From Haliscomenobacter sp. (GTDB lineage: Bacteria; Bacteroidota; Bacteroidia; Chitinophagales; Saprospiraceae): DNA of 64,000 nt. Both the position numbers and the translations under genes were made by a program. The stretch covers positions 186,001-250,000 of the forward strand of contig JADJPL010000003.1 of the NCBI GenBank assembly GCA_016713275.1, read 5' to 3'. The notes under the pieces are model-generated. The model saw only the letters and a list, made by a program, of their open reading frames with translations, had not been told where the DNA came from and ran no database searches. Shown piece after piece: positions 1-8,417 of the stretch (the first letter of the stretch is position 1; each line of letters begins with the position of its first letter).

Positions 1-1178
1 TTTGGGGACTACACCAGTCTGAATTCGGCGCAACCGATCATCTTCTGGCTCACCTGCCTTGCGTTGAACACCTGGATCCTTTCCCGTGGCCTGAGTGGGG
101 GAGTGGAAAAAGTAGCCAAAGTCGGGATGCCGTTGCTCATCGCATTTGGCGTCATTCTGGCTATCCGGGGGATTACGCTGAAAGCTGATCACGACGGCGC
201 CATTTTCTCCGGCACGGAAGGCTTAAACTTCCTCTGGACGCCCAATTTCAGCACGATCTGGGAACCGAAAGTCTGGCTGGCCGCCGCCGGGCAGATCTTC
301 TTTACCTTGTCGGTGGGCATGGGGAGTATCCAATGCTATGCCTCGTATCTGCGTTCGCGCGACGACGTGGCCCTGAACGCCATGTCGGCTGGTTGGATGA
401 ACGAGTTCGTGGAAGTGGTCCTCGGCGGCGCTATTGTCATTCCCATCACGGTGGGCTATTTCGGCGTAGACGGCATGATCGAACTGGTCAATAAGGCGGG
501 CGGTCTGGGTCTTGGATTCCGCACGCTTCCGTATTTGTTCCAGCAATGGGGCCTATTCTGGCCGTACTTGCAGGGGTCATGTGGTTTGGTTTACTTTTCT
601 TCGCCGGTATCACGTCTTCTCTGGCGATGGGCACGCCAATCATGGGCTTCATGCGGGATGAGTTTGGCTGGAAGCGCGAAAACTCAGCCTGGCTGTTTGG
701 CGCTTTGATTCTTATCCTGGGCTTGCCGACCGTCGTGTTCTTCAATTACGGCGTATTTGACGAATACGACTATTGGGCGGGCACGGTGTCGCTGGTGATT
801 TTTGCCTTGTTTGAGACCATTTTGTTCGCCTGGATTTTTGGAATCAACCGGGGGTGGAAGGAGATCACCATGGGGGCCGATATCAAGGTGCCCATCGTGT
901 TCAAATATGTGATCAAATACGTGACTCCCGTGATCCTGGGCGCCGTGTTCATCGGCAGTTTGCCTTCCATTATGGACACGATCAACAACACGGCAATCCA
1001 TGAACAATTAGCTACCGCAACGGATGAAACGACCATCAGCACCCTGAAGAAGACGATCTTCTTCAAAAATATTTCTCGTTTTGCCTTGCTGGGCATGTGG
1101 GTTAGCATTGCCGTAGCGGTTGCCATCGCTTACCGGAAGCGGATGCGCGAAGGCCGCTTTACGAATGCAGAGGCTTAA
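1..1178 (+). CDS. Sodium-dependent (NSS/SNF family) transporter, 5' partial, one frameshift
   Basis: Sodium:neurotransmitter-symporter family protein of the inner membrane, which couples uptake of a small solute, often an amino acid, to Na+. The reading frame is open from base 1, so the N-terminal helices lie outside the window. The visible part holds several hydrophobic helices, including the family-typical segment LLFFAGITSSLAMG. The frame changes near 544-549: the upstream frame reads to LPYLFQQ and then turns into nonsense, while the frame one base earlier continues with MGPILAVLAGVMWFG. Restoring one base, probably a third A in the short A run, rejoins the protein. It ends with a basic tail, RKRMREGRFTNAEA. 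The small protein at 1386 is its likely partner subunit. The substrate cannot be told from sequence. Family call is firm; the frame break is probably a sequence error. Confidence 0.88.
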
Positions 1179-1197
1179 GCAAACCGATTTTTTCACC

Positions 1198-1373
1198 GGA
1201 GGGAGACTGTCTCGAAGACCGTTCTTTGCCTCCGGTATGAATTTTTTTTCTTGGAGCTGTATCAAAAGCCTGTTTTGGGCTTCATGGGCAAAAACAGGCT
1301 TTTGATACAGCCTCAAGAAAACATTTTTTAGCTGCCAGGGGCAGAACCGTGTTTTGAGAAAGCCCCTGGAAAA
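1198..1373. repeat. Dispersed hairpin repeat (family B) with a second hairpin nested in it
   Basis: The left end (about 1198-1250) and right end (about 1331-1373) match the dispersed element also seen near 6779, 33059 and 43195: a GCTGTCTCGAAGACC-like left end, then CCGGTATGAATTTTT, then a CAGGGGC...TTTTGAGAAAGCCCC right end. Inserted inside it is a separate perfect inverted repeat with 21-base arms at 1256-1276 and 1291-1311 and a 14-base loop. The composite separates the transporter from its small subunit and could act as an internal terminator or RNA stabiliser. Confidence 0.7.
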
Positions 1374-1385
1374 ATAGAAAGTCTT

Positions 1386-1541
1386 ATGAATCCAACCGCT
1401 TTAATTATGTGGCTTAGCGCCTTAATCATCGTTACGAGCGCGACCTCTTATTTTTTCTACAAAGTGCTGGTGACTCCTCATGGAAAAACGGAGTCTGAGG
1501 ACCAGCCTACCCCTCCCGTCAAGTCGTTTGACGTTTCCTGA
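1386..1541 (+). CDS. MetS-like small subunit of NSS transporter
   Basis: A 51-residue protein. Residues 4-25 form one hydrophobic membrane helix (TALIMWLSALIIVTSATSYF), followed by a short polar tail rich in Pro, Glu and Lys. Small single-helix proteins encoded directly after NSS transporters are known in Actinobacteria (MetS of the MetPS methionine system), and comparable small accessory proteins occur after NSS genes in Bacteroidota. The position, size and single helix fit that role here. It is separated from the transporter stop by about 200 bases holding the repeat described above. It could also be an unrelated small membrane protein, but the context makes the subunit call likely. Confidence 0.7.
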   Translation: MNPTALIMWLSALIIVTSATSYFFYKVLVTPHGKTESEDQPTPPVKSFDVS

Positions 1542-1553
1542 AAGGGGGCTGGC

Positions 1554-1613
1554 ATAAAATGAAAATGGGGACGCCCCGACAACATCCGTCGGGGCGTCCC
1601 CATTTCATTTTAT
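1554..1613. terminator. Bidirectional hairpin terminator between convergent genes
   Basis: Inverted repeat with arms of about 26 bases (1554-1580 and 1588-1613, one bulge) and a 7-base loop. It is GC-rich in the middle (GGGGACGCCCCGAC) and has A/T-rich flanks, so each strand gives a stem followed by a T-rich tract. It sits between the rightward small subunit and the leftward receptor gene, as expected of a shared terminator. Confidence 0.8.
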
Positions 1614-1627
1614 GTGCCTGTTACAGC

Positions 1628-4116
1628 TTAGAAGCTGTTATCTCCTCCGTCTTTGAGGTCGGAGTTATTGATCTTGCTGCGGCGCTCGCGGCGAGCCCCG
1701 GTGAAGTCGAGCTGCCCGAACCGGTAGTTAAAGCTCAGCCCAAACGAACGCTGGGCAATGGTATAGCTGCTTTCCTGGAAGAAGGTGGGGCCTTCCAGGC
1801 GGTTGGGAAACTTGAGGTATTTGCGGAAAGGCTGATCGACCACAAAACCCAGGCTGGCTTTTTTATTCGCAAAGTCCTTGCGGATACCGATGCTGTAGCG
1901 GGTGTGGGAAGCGCGGTACCCCTGCAGGCTGTAACGGGGTGAGTTGTAGAACCCGGATACTTCCACGCGCAGGTTTTTGGGGAAAGCATAGCTGATATTG
2001 AAGTTCCCGCGGTACTGAAGGCCGTTGTTGCTGAGGCGGGTCCCGTTGATCGTTGCCTCTGTATAGTAATTGGCTACGTTTAAACCGCCACGGATATTGA
2101 GCTTATCTTTCAGGTTGACAGAGGAAAAGAAGTCCAAGCCATAGGTATAGTTGGTTCCGATGTTCTGATAGGTAGTAATCGAGGTTCCGAGGTCGTCGAT
2201 TTCGAGATAGTTCTCGATCACGTCGTTGGTATGCCGGAGGAAAAGCGATGCGTTAAAGACCACGCCTTTGACGAACGTGTTGTACCCGAGTTCGTAGGCG
2301 TTGGTGGTTTCCGGGAGCAGTTGGGGGTTGCCGACGGTAATATCTCTGGGATCCTCCAGCGGGATATAGGGGTTGATGAACCGCAGGCTTGGCCGCTGGA
2401 TGCGCTGGCTAAAGCTGACGCGCAGGTTGGAGAACTGGTTCAGTTTGCGGCTGAAGATGATGCTCGGGAGCAAGTTGTCGTAGTCGAAATTGAAGGTTGT
2501 TTCGTTGGTGTTGAAATTCCCATCGATGGTGGTGTGCTCGTACCGGCTTCCGATAACCATGCCGTAGTTTTTACCCAGCGCAATATTAAAGGACAAATAC
2601 CCGGCCAATACATCCTGCTCGTAGTTGAGTACGTCGGAGCGGGTGAAGTCGGTGAGGTACAGCCCGGACAATTGGTCAAATACATTATAGCTGAAATCGC
2701 TTTCGATTTTCCGGACGATGGCTTTCGCTCCGGTTTCCATTTTGATCGCCTTAGAAAACGGATGGACGTAATCGGCCTGAAGGGTCGTTTCTACATTCAA
2801 GCCGTCGTTGTCGTTCTTTTCGTTGCGATACAGCGAGGCGTCGCTTCCTTGCTGGAGCACCTGGTTTTCCTGCAGGCTGGCGTCGCCGTTGATCTGGATG
2901 GCGAAAGAAAGCTCCTGCTCCGGTTTTTGAACGTCCGGCGGTAGTCGGTCGTCCAATCGAACCCTCCATTGACGGATTTGCTGTTGGATACCCGGTCGTA
3001 ATCCTGATTGATGCTGTTAATGGGGTCGTTGAAAACGGACGCCGTGGTGTTTTCCTGTTTTCTCCCGAAGGCACGAAGGGAGAAGGAGGTACTTACGCTA
3101 TTAAAGGCGTTGAAGTCGTAGTTGGCGCCCAGCGTAGCGCGCGGCCCAAAAAAGTTGCCGTCGCCGGTGCTGAATTGGTTCAGGGTACGGGTCTGGTTGT
3201 CGATGTAGTCTTCGCGGACGAAGGTGGTTTCCGATGGCCTGGAGTAGGAGAACCATCCGCCGCCGCTGAAGTTCAGCCCAAACCGGCCCCGAACGAGGTT
3301 AAGGCTGACGTTGGAATTGCCGCTGCGGGTCCCAACCGATCCTCCAACCGACCCAGTAAAGCCTTCTGCGGATCTTTTCTTGGTGATGATATTGACGATA
3401 CCGGCAGAGCCTTCGCCGTCAAACCGAGCCGTGGGAGCAGTGATAACCTCCACGCTCTTGATCTGATCCGCCGGGATGGTGCGCAGGGCATCCGCCGGAT
3501 TGGCGGCAAAGATCCCCGAGGGGCGGCCGTTGATGAGCACCTGCACCTGGGAAGAACCCCGGAGGGAAAGGTTGCCTTCGGCATCTACCGCCAGCATGGG
3601 CACGCGCTGGAGCACATCGGTGGCGTCGCCGATGGAGGTGTTCACGTCTTTCTCTGCGTTGTATACGAGCTTGTCGATCCGGTTTTCGTAGGTTCCGGCT
3701 TCGCCTTTCACTTCTACTGCCGCCAGGTCGATCCCTTCCCCTACTAATTGCAGTTTGCCTGCTTCGTAATCGGGATTTTTAGGGGTGAGCTCGATCGCGG
3801 TGACTTGTTTCGACTGGTATCCGATAAAGGAGACCTGCAATTGGTATTTTCCCAACTTTACAGCCGGGAACTTGAACTGGCCTTTTTCATCGGTAACAAC
3901 CCCGCCGCGTTGCTGCTGGGTTTTTTCATCGATCAGAACGACGGTAGCGAATTCGATCGGCGTATTGTCGTTCGAATCCAGGATGGTTCCGGAAATACGG
4001 CCAGTGATGCCGGCCTGGGGCATGCCCGTAGGAGGGCCCCCGGCGCCTTCAGGGCGCTGGGCGTTGAGCACGTTTAGGGATAGGAAAGCAAAAAGGGTGA
4101 TAATCAGGGATTTCAT
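1628..4116 (-). CDS. TonB-dependent outer-membrane receptor (beta-barrel family), one frameshift
   Basis: Outer-membrane receptor of the Bacteroidota type: signal peptide (MKSLIITLFAFLSLNVLNAQ), a carboxypeptidase-regulatory-like domain (about residues 40-125, ISGTILDSNDNTPIEFATVV), a plug domain (LINGRPSGIFA, VEVITAPTARFDGEGSAGIV) and a long beta-barrel ending in an aromatic residue (GGDNSF). The start at 4116 is chosen because the signal peptide begins there; 19 further upstream residues are unlikely. The frame changes in the T-run at 2924-2928: adding one base gives TFKKPEQELSF and joins the two parts into about 829 residues, a usual length. It resembles the OMP beta-barrel family (PF14905 type) more than SusC, and no SusD partner lies nearby. 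The ligand is unknown. Confidence 0.88.
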
Positions 4117-4286
4117 TGTGGTCGATTGGTTTAATGACAAGACTTGACTTTTCTGTGACAAAAATGACCACAATGAAATGTCTGGACAAGCGGATTGTTT
4201 AATCCTTGACCTGAAAAAATCCTAACGACAGCTCCCCGTCGACGAACGGCGTCAAACTGATCTTCTTTGTTTTATAAATTTTCTTC

Positions 4287-6682
4287 CTAAAAATCGATCT
4301 GATAACTCAATACAGGAACGAGGCTGGACTGTTCGCGGTAGATCCATTTTCCGAGATCGGGATCGAAATCGCGCGTCAGTCCGTCGATGTTTTTCCGGGC
4401 GATGGCGTTTTGAATGTCAAGGGCCAGCATCCAGGCGGTATTGGGCTTGTCGCGCCGGTAGGCAATCCGCAAGTCGGGGCGGAAATAAGCCGGTACGCGG
4501 TCCTGGAAGGCCAGGCTTTCATTGACGCGGGGCGTTTCGGGGTCGTAGGGGTCGGGCCCTGCAGGGGTAGCCAAAGGCGTCAGGCGCTGCCCCTGGTTGT
4601 AGAGGATGCGCAAACCGGTTTGGAGCGTTTTTCCCTGTCCCAGATCCCATTCTTTTCCTCCCAGGAAATTAAAACTCAACCCGGTGTCGAAGTTGGTTGG
4701 GTAGCGTTTGCCGTTCAGCGGCACGTAGGTCGATTTCAGGAGCGAAAGGGAACTGAGGAAAAACGTGCCGTTGGAGAAGACTTTTTCCAGGATCAGGTCT
4801 ATGCCGATATTCCGGCCGGTTCCCGAGCTTTCCAATGGGCGGTATGCAAACCCGTCGACCAGGTTGATCATGGAATAGGTGCTGTTGGCGTTCGTGCTGA
4901 CCGGCACATCCTCCAGGGCCTGGAGATAGGCCTCCACCCGCAGGCGATACAGCTTGGAAAGGATCTGCTCCACTGCGAATACGAAGTGATGGGATTTCAG
5001 GAGGCCGAGCTGTCGGTTTGGGTACTGGATCGCTCCATTTTGCTCTACCCGGGTGAAATAGTTGCCCAGCGGCAGCACCTTGCTGTGCAACCCATAGGCG
5101 AGGCTCAGGTGGCTGGTAGCCGAAGCCTGGTACCGGACGCCGAGGCGCGGTTCGATCGAAGAGGTTTCGTTGAGGGCAAAGTATAGCCCATGCAGCCCCA
5201 GGTTGATATTCCAACGCGGAGCGGGTTTCCACCGAAGGGTGCTGTAGGCTTGTCCCTGCCAGGAATTGCCCTCTTCGTCGAGAAAGGTTTTGTAGGCGCC
5301 TTCCAGCAGGTATTTCCGGAATAGATCGTATCCCAGGCGGGTTCCGATGACCCCGCTGCGGAGCGTCGCCTGATTGCTCAACTTGAGCGAATATAAGGTG
5401 TGCACGGTGAACTGCCCCTGACGGTAGTCTTCGTCGTTGACTACGGTAGGGCTCAGGGAGGGACTCAGGGTATCGTTCCGGAAAAGGATGTGCTGGCCGG
5501 TGAGCGCCATATTGACGGAGAGGAAGGAATGGTCGTTCACCAGATACGTGTAATTCGCGCCCACAGCGCCCATATCGGTGTCGAAGTCGCGGGTCAGGTA
5601 ATCGGAATAGGATTTCCAGTTTTCCGCGCCTTCCACGGCTTCGTTGAACTCATCGCTCATCCCGCCGATGCCCCACAAGGAGAACGCGTGTTTGTAGTCC
5701 TCGCTGTTAAAGTGCAGTTTGAAGGAAAGGTCCTGAAACCGGTTGCTTTCCCGTTCGCTCACCAGGCGGATATCCATGGCATCCAGAATGCCCAGGGTAG
5801 AGTAGCGGTAGTTGACGAGGTAGGAACTCCGGCCTTTGACGATCGGTCCTTCCGTAGCAAAGTCAAGTCCGATCATACCGGCCCGAAGGGTATATTCCCG
5901 TTTCTGTTTGTTGCCGACCCGGAATTTCATGTCGAATACGCCGGAAAGGGCATTGCCGTAATCGGCAGGGAAGGCGCCGGAAGAGAAGTCGGAATTGCTG
6001 AGCATGCCGACGCTGAAAATGGTAATCCCACCGCCGGAGGAACCTTTACGGGCGAAGTGGTTGGGGTTGAGAATGTCTACGCCTTCCAGGCGCCACAAGA
6101 CGCCGAAGTTGGCGTTTCCCCGGACGTTGATATCGCTCCGGTTGTCGCGGGCCGGCTGCACTCCGGAAAGCCTACCGCCATGCGGCTGGGGTCGTTGGCG
6201 CTGGCGGCGTAGCGCTGGGTCTCTTCGGCAGAGAAGGAGCGGGTGCTGACGATAGCCAGTTCGTTGAGGGGTTCATTGCCCAGTTTCCGGGCACGGACGA
6301 CCACTTCTTCGACCATCACCCCGGTTTCTACCAGTTCGATGGTCAGATCCAGTTCTTTGGCCGAATTGAGGATTACGTTATCGGAAACGTACGTTTCGTA
6401 GCCCAGGTACTGGCACTCCAGCTGATGCCTTCCAACCGGAACCGCGTTCAGTTCGAAGCGCCCGTCTGCGTCCGTGACGGCGCCCACCGGCTGTTCCACG
6501 TTCATCAATTGTACCGTCGCTCCAATCAGGGGCTGGCGGGTGTCTTTGTCGAGTACGAGACCCCGTATGGTTTGAACCGGCTCCTGCGCCTGGGCCATTG
6601 CAATAAAGCACAAACCGGGTAAAAACCACCGTGCGCCATAAAGGAGAACCCTTTGAAGGCGGGTATTCCATTGCGTTTTCAT
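4287..6682 (-). CDS. TonB-dependent receptor with carboxypeptidase-regulatory domain, one frameshift
   Basis: Second outer-membrane TonB-dependent receptor, about 798 residues after repair. It begins with a signal peptide ending in AMAQAQ, then a CarboxypepD_reg-like domain (IRGLVLDKDTRQPLIGATVQ), a plug domain (about residues 115-240, INVRGNANFGVLWRLEGVDI) and a barrel with many alternating aromatic strands; the final residues LSYQIDF end in Phe, as outer-membrane barrels do. The frame breaks at about 6163-6166: one extra G in CCGGAG gives GFPGVQPARDN and joins the halves. It lies about 170 bases upstream of the first receptor on the same strand and may be a separate transcription unit. The domain order (regulatory domain, plug, barrel without SusD) suggests uptake or surface binding of an unknown ligand. 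Confidence 0.88.
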
Positions 6683-6778
6683 AGGTACAAGGGTTTTAGC
6701 GGCGTGAATAAATCATGCGGAATTAAAACCCTTTAAGATACGCAAAATATGGGGGCATTACCAGCGCATTTGGAGAAA

Positions 6779-6950
6779 AAGGGCGCTGTCTCGGGAGGCC
6801 GATCCTTGCCCCGGTGTGAAATTTTAATTTATACTGACGTTGGAGAGGGTTGGGTTTCGAAACCTTCTCCAGGGGGCTATCTCAAAAGACCGTTTTTGCC
6901 CAAAGAAGCCAAAAAAGAAAATAAAATTTCATGCCGGGGGCAAAGATTAG
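6779..6950. repeat. Two degenerate copies of the family B repeat
   Basis: Two back-to-back partial copies of the dispersed 90 bp hairpin element: one from about 6779 (GCTGTCTCGGGAGGCC, CCGGTGTGAAATTTTAA) and one from about 6880 (GGGGGCTATCTCAAAAGACC, CCAAAAAAGAAAATAAAATTTCATGCCGGGGGCAAAG). The second copy strongly resembles the one at 43195. Nothing here looks like coding sequence. Confidence 0.6.
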
Positions 6951-7146
6951 ATGTTATCTCAAAACCCTTTCCAATGTGTTGGGGGTATTCCTTAACCCCA
7001 TGGCTCACAAAGGCTGATGAAGCACTTTCCCCCTTTGAAGGGGGTCGGGGGGATGAAACCTTTCCACCAGTATCCCGGAAGTTTCATCCCCCTAACCCCC
7101 TTCAAAGGGGGAGAACGCCATATACTATAGTTTTGAGATGACTTCT
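6951..7146. repeat. 195 bp palindromic repeat (family A), copy 1
   Basis: Terminal inverted repeats of the form ATCTCAAAAC...GTTTTGAGATGACTTCT flank a large internal hairpin: arms at about 7029-7059 and 7081-7111 pair CCCCCTTTGAAGGGGG-type sequence with GTTTCATCCCCCTAACCCCC. Closely similar copies occur at 31817-32010, 37541-38000 (split) and 59613-59809. No reading frame is conserved between the copies, so this is a non-coding, probably mobile or transposase-dependent, element. A shorter fragment of family B (AATTTTTTGAGACAGCCC) follows near 7180-7224. Confidence 0.75.
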
Positions 7147-7150
7147 AGTC

Positions 7151-7474
7151 TTATGACACAACTCCACTTCGCGTCAGGTATATTTTTTGGCGGCCAAGGG
7201 TAAAACAATTTTTTGAGACAGCCCAGGCAAGGGCTTGACCTTCAGCATTTTTTTCCATATCTTTAAGAAAAATCAGTTTTGTTTTCTTAACGCTTTTTTT
7301 TGCGGCTTTTTCGGCAAAAAAAATTGTCATGCCCATTCCTAAAAAAATTCCGCTAAACTCCTGCAACTCCTGAAATCCTTTTTTGGCCGGATCAAAAAGG
7401 TTCTTTTTTGTCTGTTTAATCGGCTGAATTGCCATTCCTGCGCCGGCGCTCCTTTTTGCGCTTAACAATTTCAT
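7151..7474 (-). CDS. Doubtful 107-residue ORF next to repeats
   Basis: A basic 107-residue reading frame (MKLLSAKRSAGAGMAIQPI...) with one possible hydrophobic stretch, QEFSGIFLGMGMTIFFAE, and many lysines. I do not recognise it. Its last 15-20 codons lie in sequence related to the family B repeat (about 7180-7224), so the present stop codon is supplied by repeat DNA. The region is A/T-rich compared with its neighbours. It may be a small membrane-associated protein whose 3' end was replaced by a repeat insertion, or no gene at all. It is divergent from the gene at 7598. Confidence 0.25.
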   Translation of the reverse strand: MKLLSAKRSAGAGMAIQPIKQTKKNLFDPAKKGFQELQEFSGIFLGMGMTIFFAEKAAKKSVKKTKLIFLKDMEKNAEGQALAWAVSKNCFTLGRQKIYLTRSGVVS

Positions 7475-7498
7475 AATCCTTTTTTATTGAAAACCAGT

Positions 7499-7528
7499 GT
7501 GGTAGGCAATATCTTTGTTATATATTTG
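7499..7528 (+). promoter_or_regulatory. Bacteroidota-type promoter before the CBM48-HhH gene
   Basis: TATATTTG at 7521-7528 matches the -7 consensus TAnnTTTG of the Bacteroidota primary sigma factor; a weak -33 match (TGTGG) lies near 7499. Transcription would start near 7535 and give a leader of about 60 bases before the ATG at 7598. Confidence 0.45.
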
Positions 7529-7597
7529 CGGCATAGTGTAGAAAATACACCAACTATTTTTAATCGATTTATTTTTCAACCATTAACACCTCATGAC

Positions 7598-8257
7598 ATG
7601 CTGAAAAAACAGTATCTGAAAAGCAAACCGGTGTGTAAAGTCACGTTCAGCCTGCCCGTGGAGGCGGTTGAAGGAGGCGCCGAAGTACGCGTCGTTGGCG
7701 ATTTCAACGACTGGAACTGGGAAAACGGATTGGCCATGGAACTCAAGAAAAACGAGTACGTAGCCAGCGCCGAACTGATGACTGGACGTAATTACGAATT
7801 CCGTTACCTGGTAGACAATGATCATTGGGCGAACGATTGGAACGCCGATGCATACCTTCCTTCTCCGTATTTTGGAGTTGAAAACTCCGTTGTGCTGCTC
7901 ATGGAACACGAATTCAGCGCAGGCGGACAAACCGAAGAAGCGCCTGCTGCAGCTCCTGCGGCGAAAAAAACTGCCCCCAAAGCTGGAAAGACCGCCAAAA
8001 CAGCCAAGGACGACCTCAAGAAGATCGAAGGCATCGGGCCGAAGATCCAAACGCTTCTGGAAGCAAAGGGTATTTCGAGCTTTGGCGATCTGGCGAAAGC
8101 GGATGTGTCCCTCCTGATGGAAATCCTGGAAGCTGCCGGGAGCCGTTTCAAAATGCACGATCCCACCACCTGGCCCCAGCAAGCCAAGCTGGCTGCCGAG
8201 GGCAATTGGGAAGAACTGAACAAGCTGCAGGCGGAGCTGAAAGGCGGTAAGCGCTAA
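7598..8257 (+). CDS. Glycogen-binding (AMPK-CBM48-like) domain fused to helix-hairpin-helix domain
   Basis: A 219-residue cytoplasmic protein. Residues about 10-95 form an early-set/CBM48 glycogen-binding-like domain (VRVVGDFNDWNWENGLAM, GRNYEFRYLVDNDHWANDWN), the fold used by AMPK beta subunits and branching enzymes. A linker rich in Ala, Pro and Lys (about 110-142) leads to a C-terminal helix-hairpin-helix domain (KKIEGIGPKIQTLLEAKGI), like the one found at the end of some L21-type proteins. The start at 7598 is preferred because the fold begins there and a promoter lies upstream; an in-frame upstream start at 7487 would lie inside that promoter. The branching enzyme at 12101 is close by, which supports a link to glycogen. 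No catalytic residues are visible, so it is probably a binding or scaffold protein. Domain calls are confident; the role is inferred. Confidence 0.82.
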   Translation: MLKKQYLKSKPVCKVTFSLPVEAVEGGAEVRVVGDFNDWNWENGLAMELKKNEYVASAELMTGRNYEFRYLVDNDHWANDWNADAYLPSPYFGVENSVVLLMEHEFSAGGQTEEAPAAAPAAKKTAPKAGKTAKTAKDDLKKIEGIGPKIQTLLEAKGISSFGDLAKADVSLLMEILEAAGSRFKMHDPTTWPQQAKLAAEGNWEELNKLQAELKGGKR

Positions 8258-8291
8258 GTTGACGCGATTCGCAGCAATGGCCAGAGGCCAG

Positions 8292-8329
8292 AGGCGGTGG
8301 ACACCTTACGGGTTTCCTCCGCCTTTTTT
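8292..8329 (+). terminator. Rho-independent terminator after the CBM48-HhH gene
   Basis: AGGCGG at 8292-8297 pairs with CCGCCT at 8319-8324, and a run of six T follows. It lies 35 bases after the stop codon of the CBM48-HhH gene and separates it from the surface-protein gene. Confidence 0.6.
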
Positions 8330-8417
8330 GTTTCCTTCTGCAACATACCCAAATCGTTGCATAACTCGTTAAATGTTGCGACTTTACCTGTTTAACCCAG
8401 TTTTTTCCCAAAACCCG

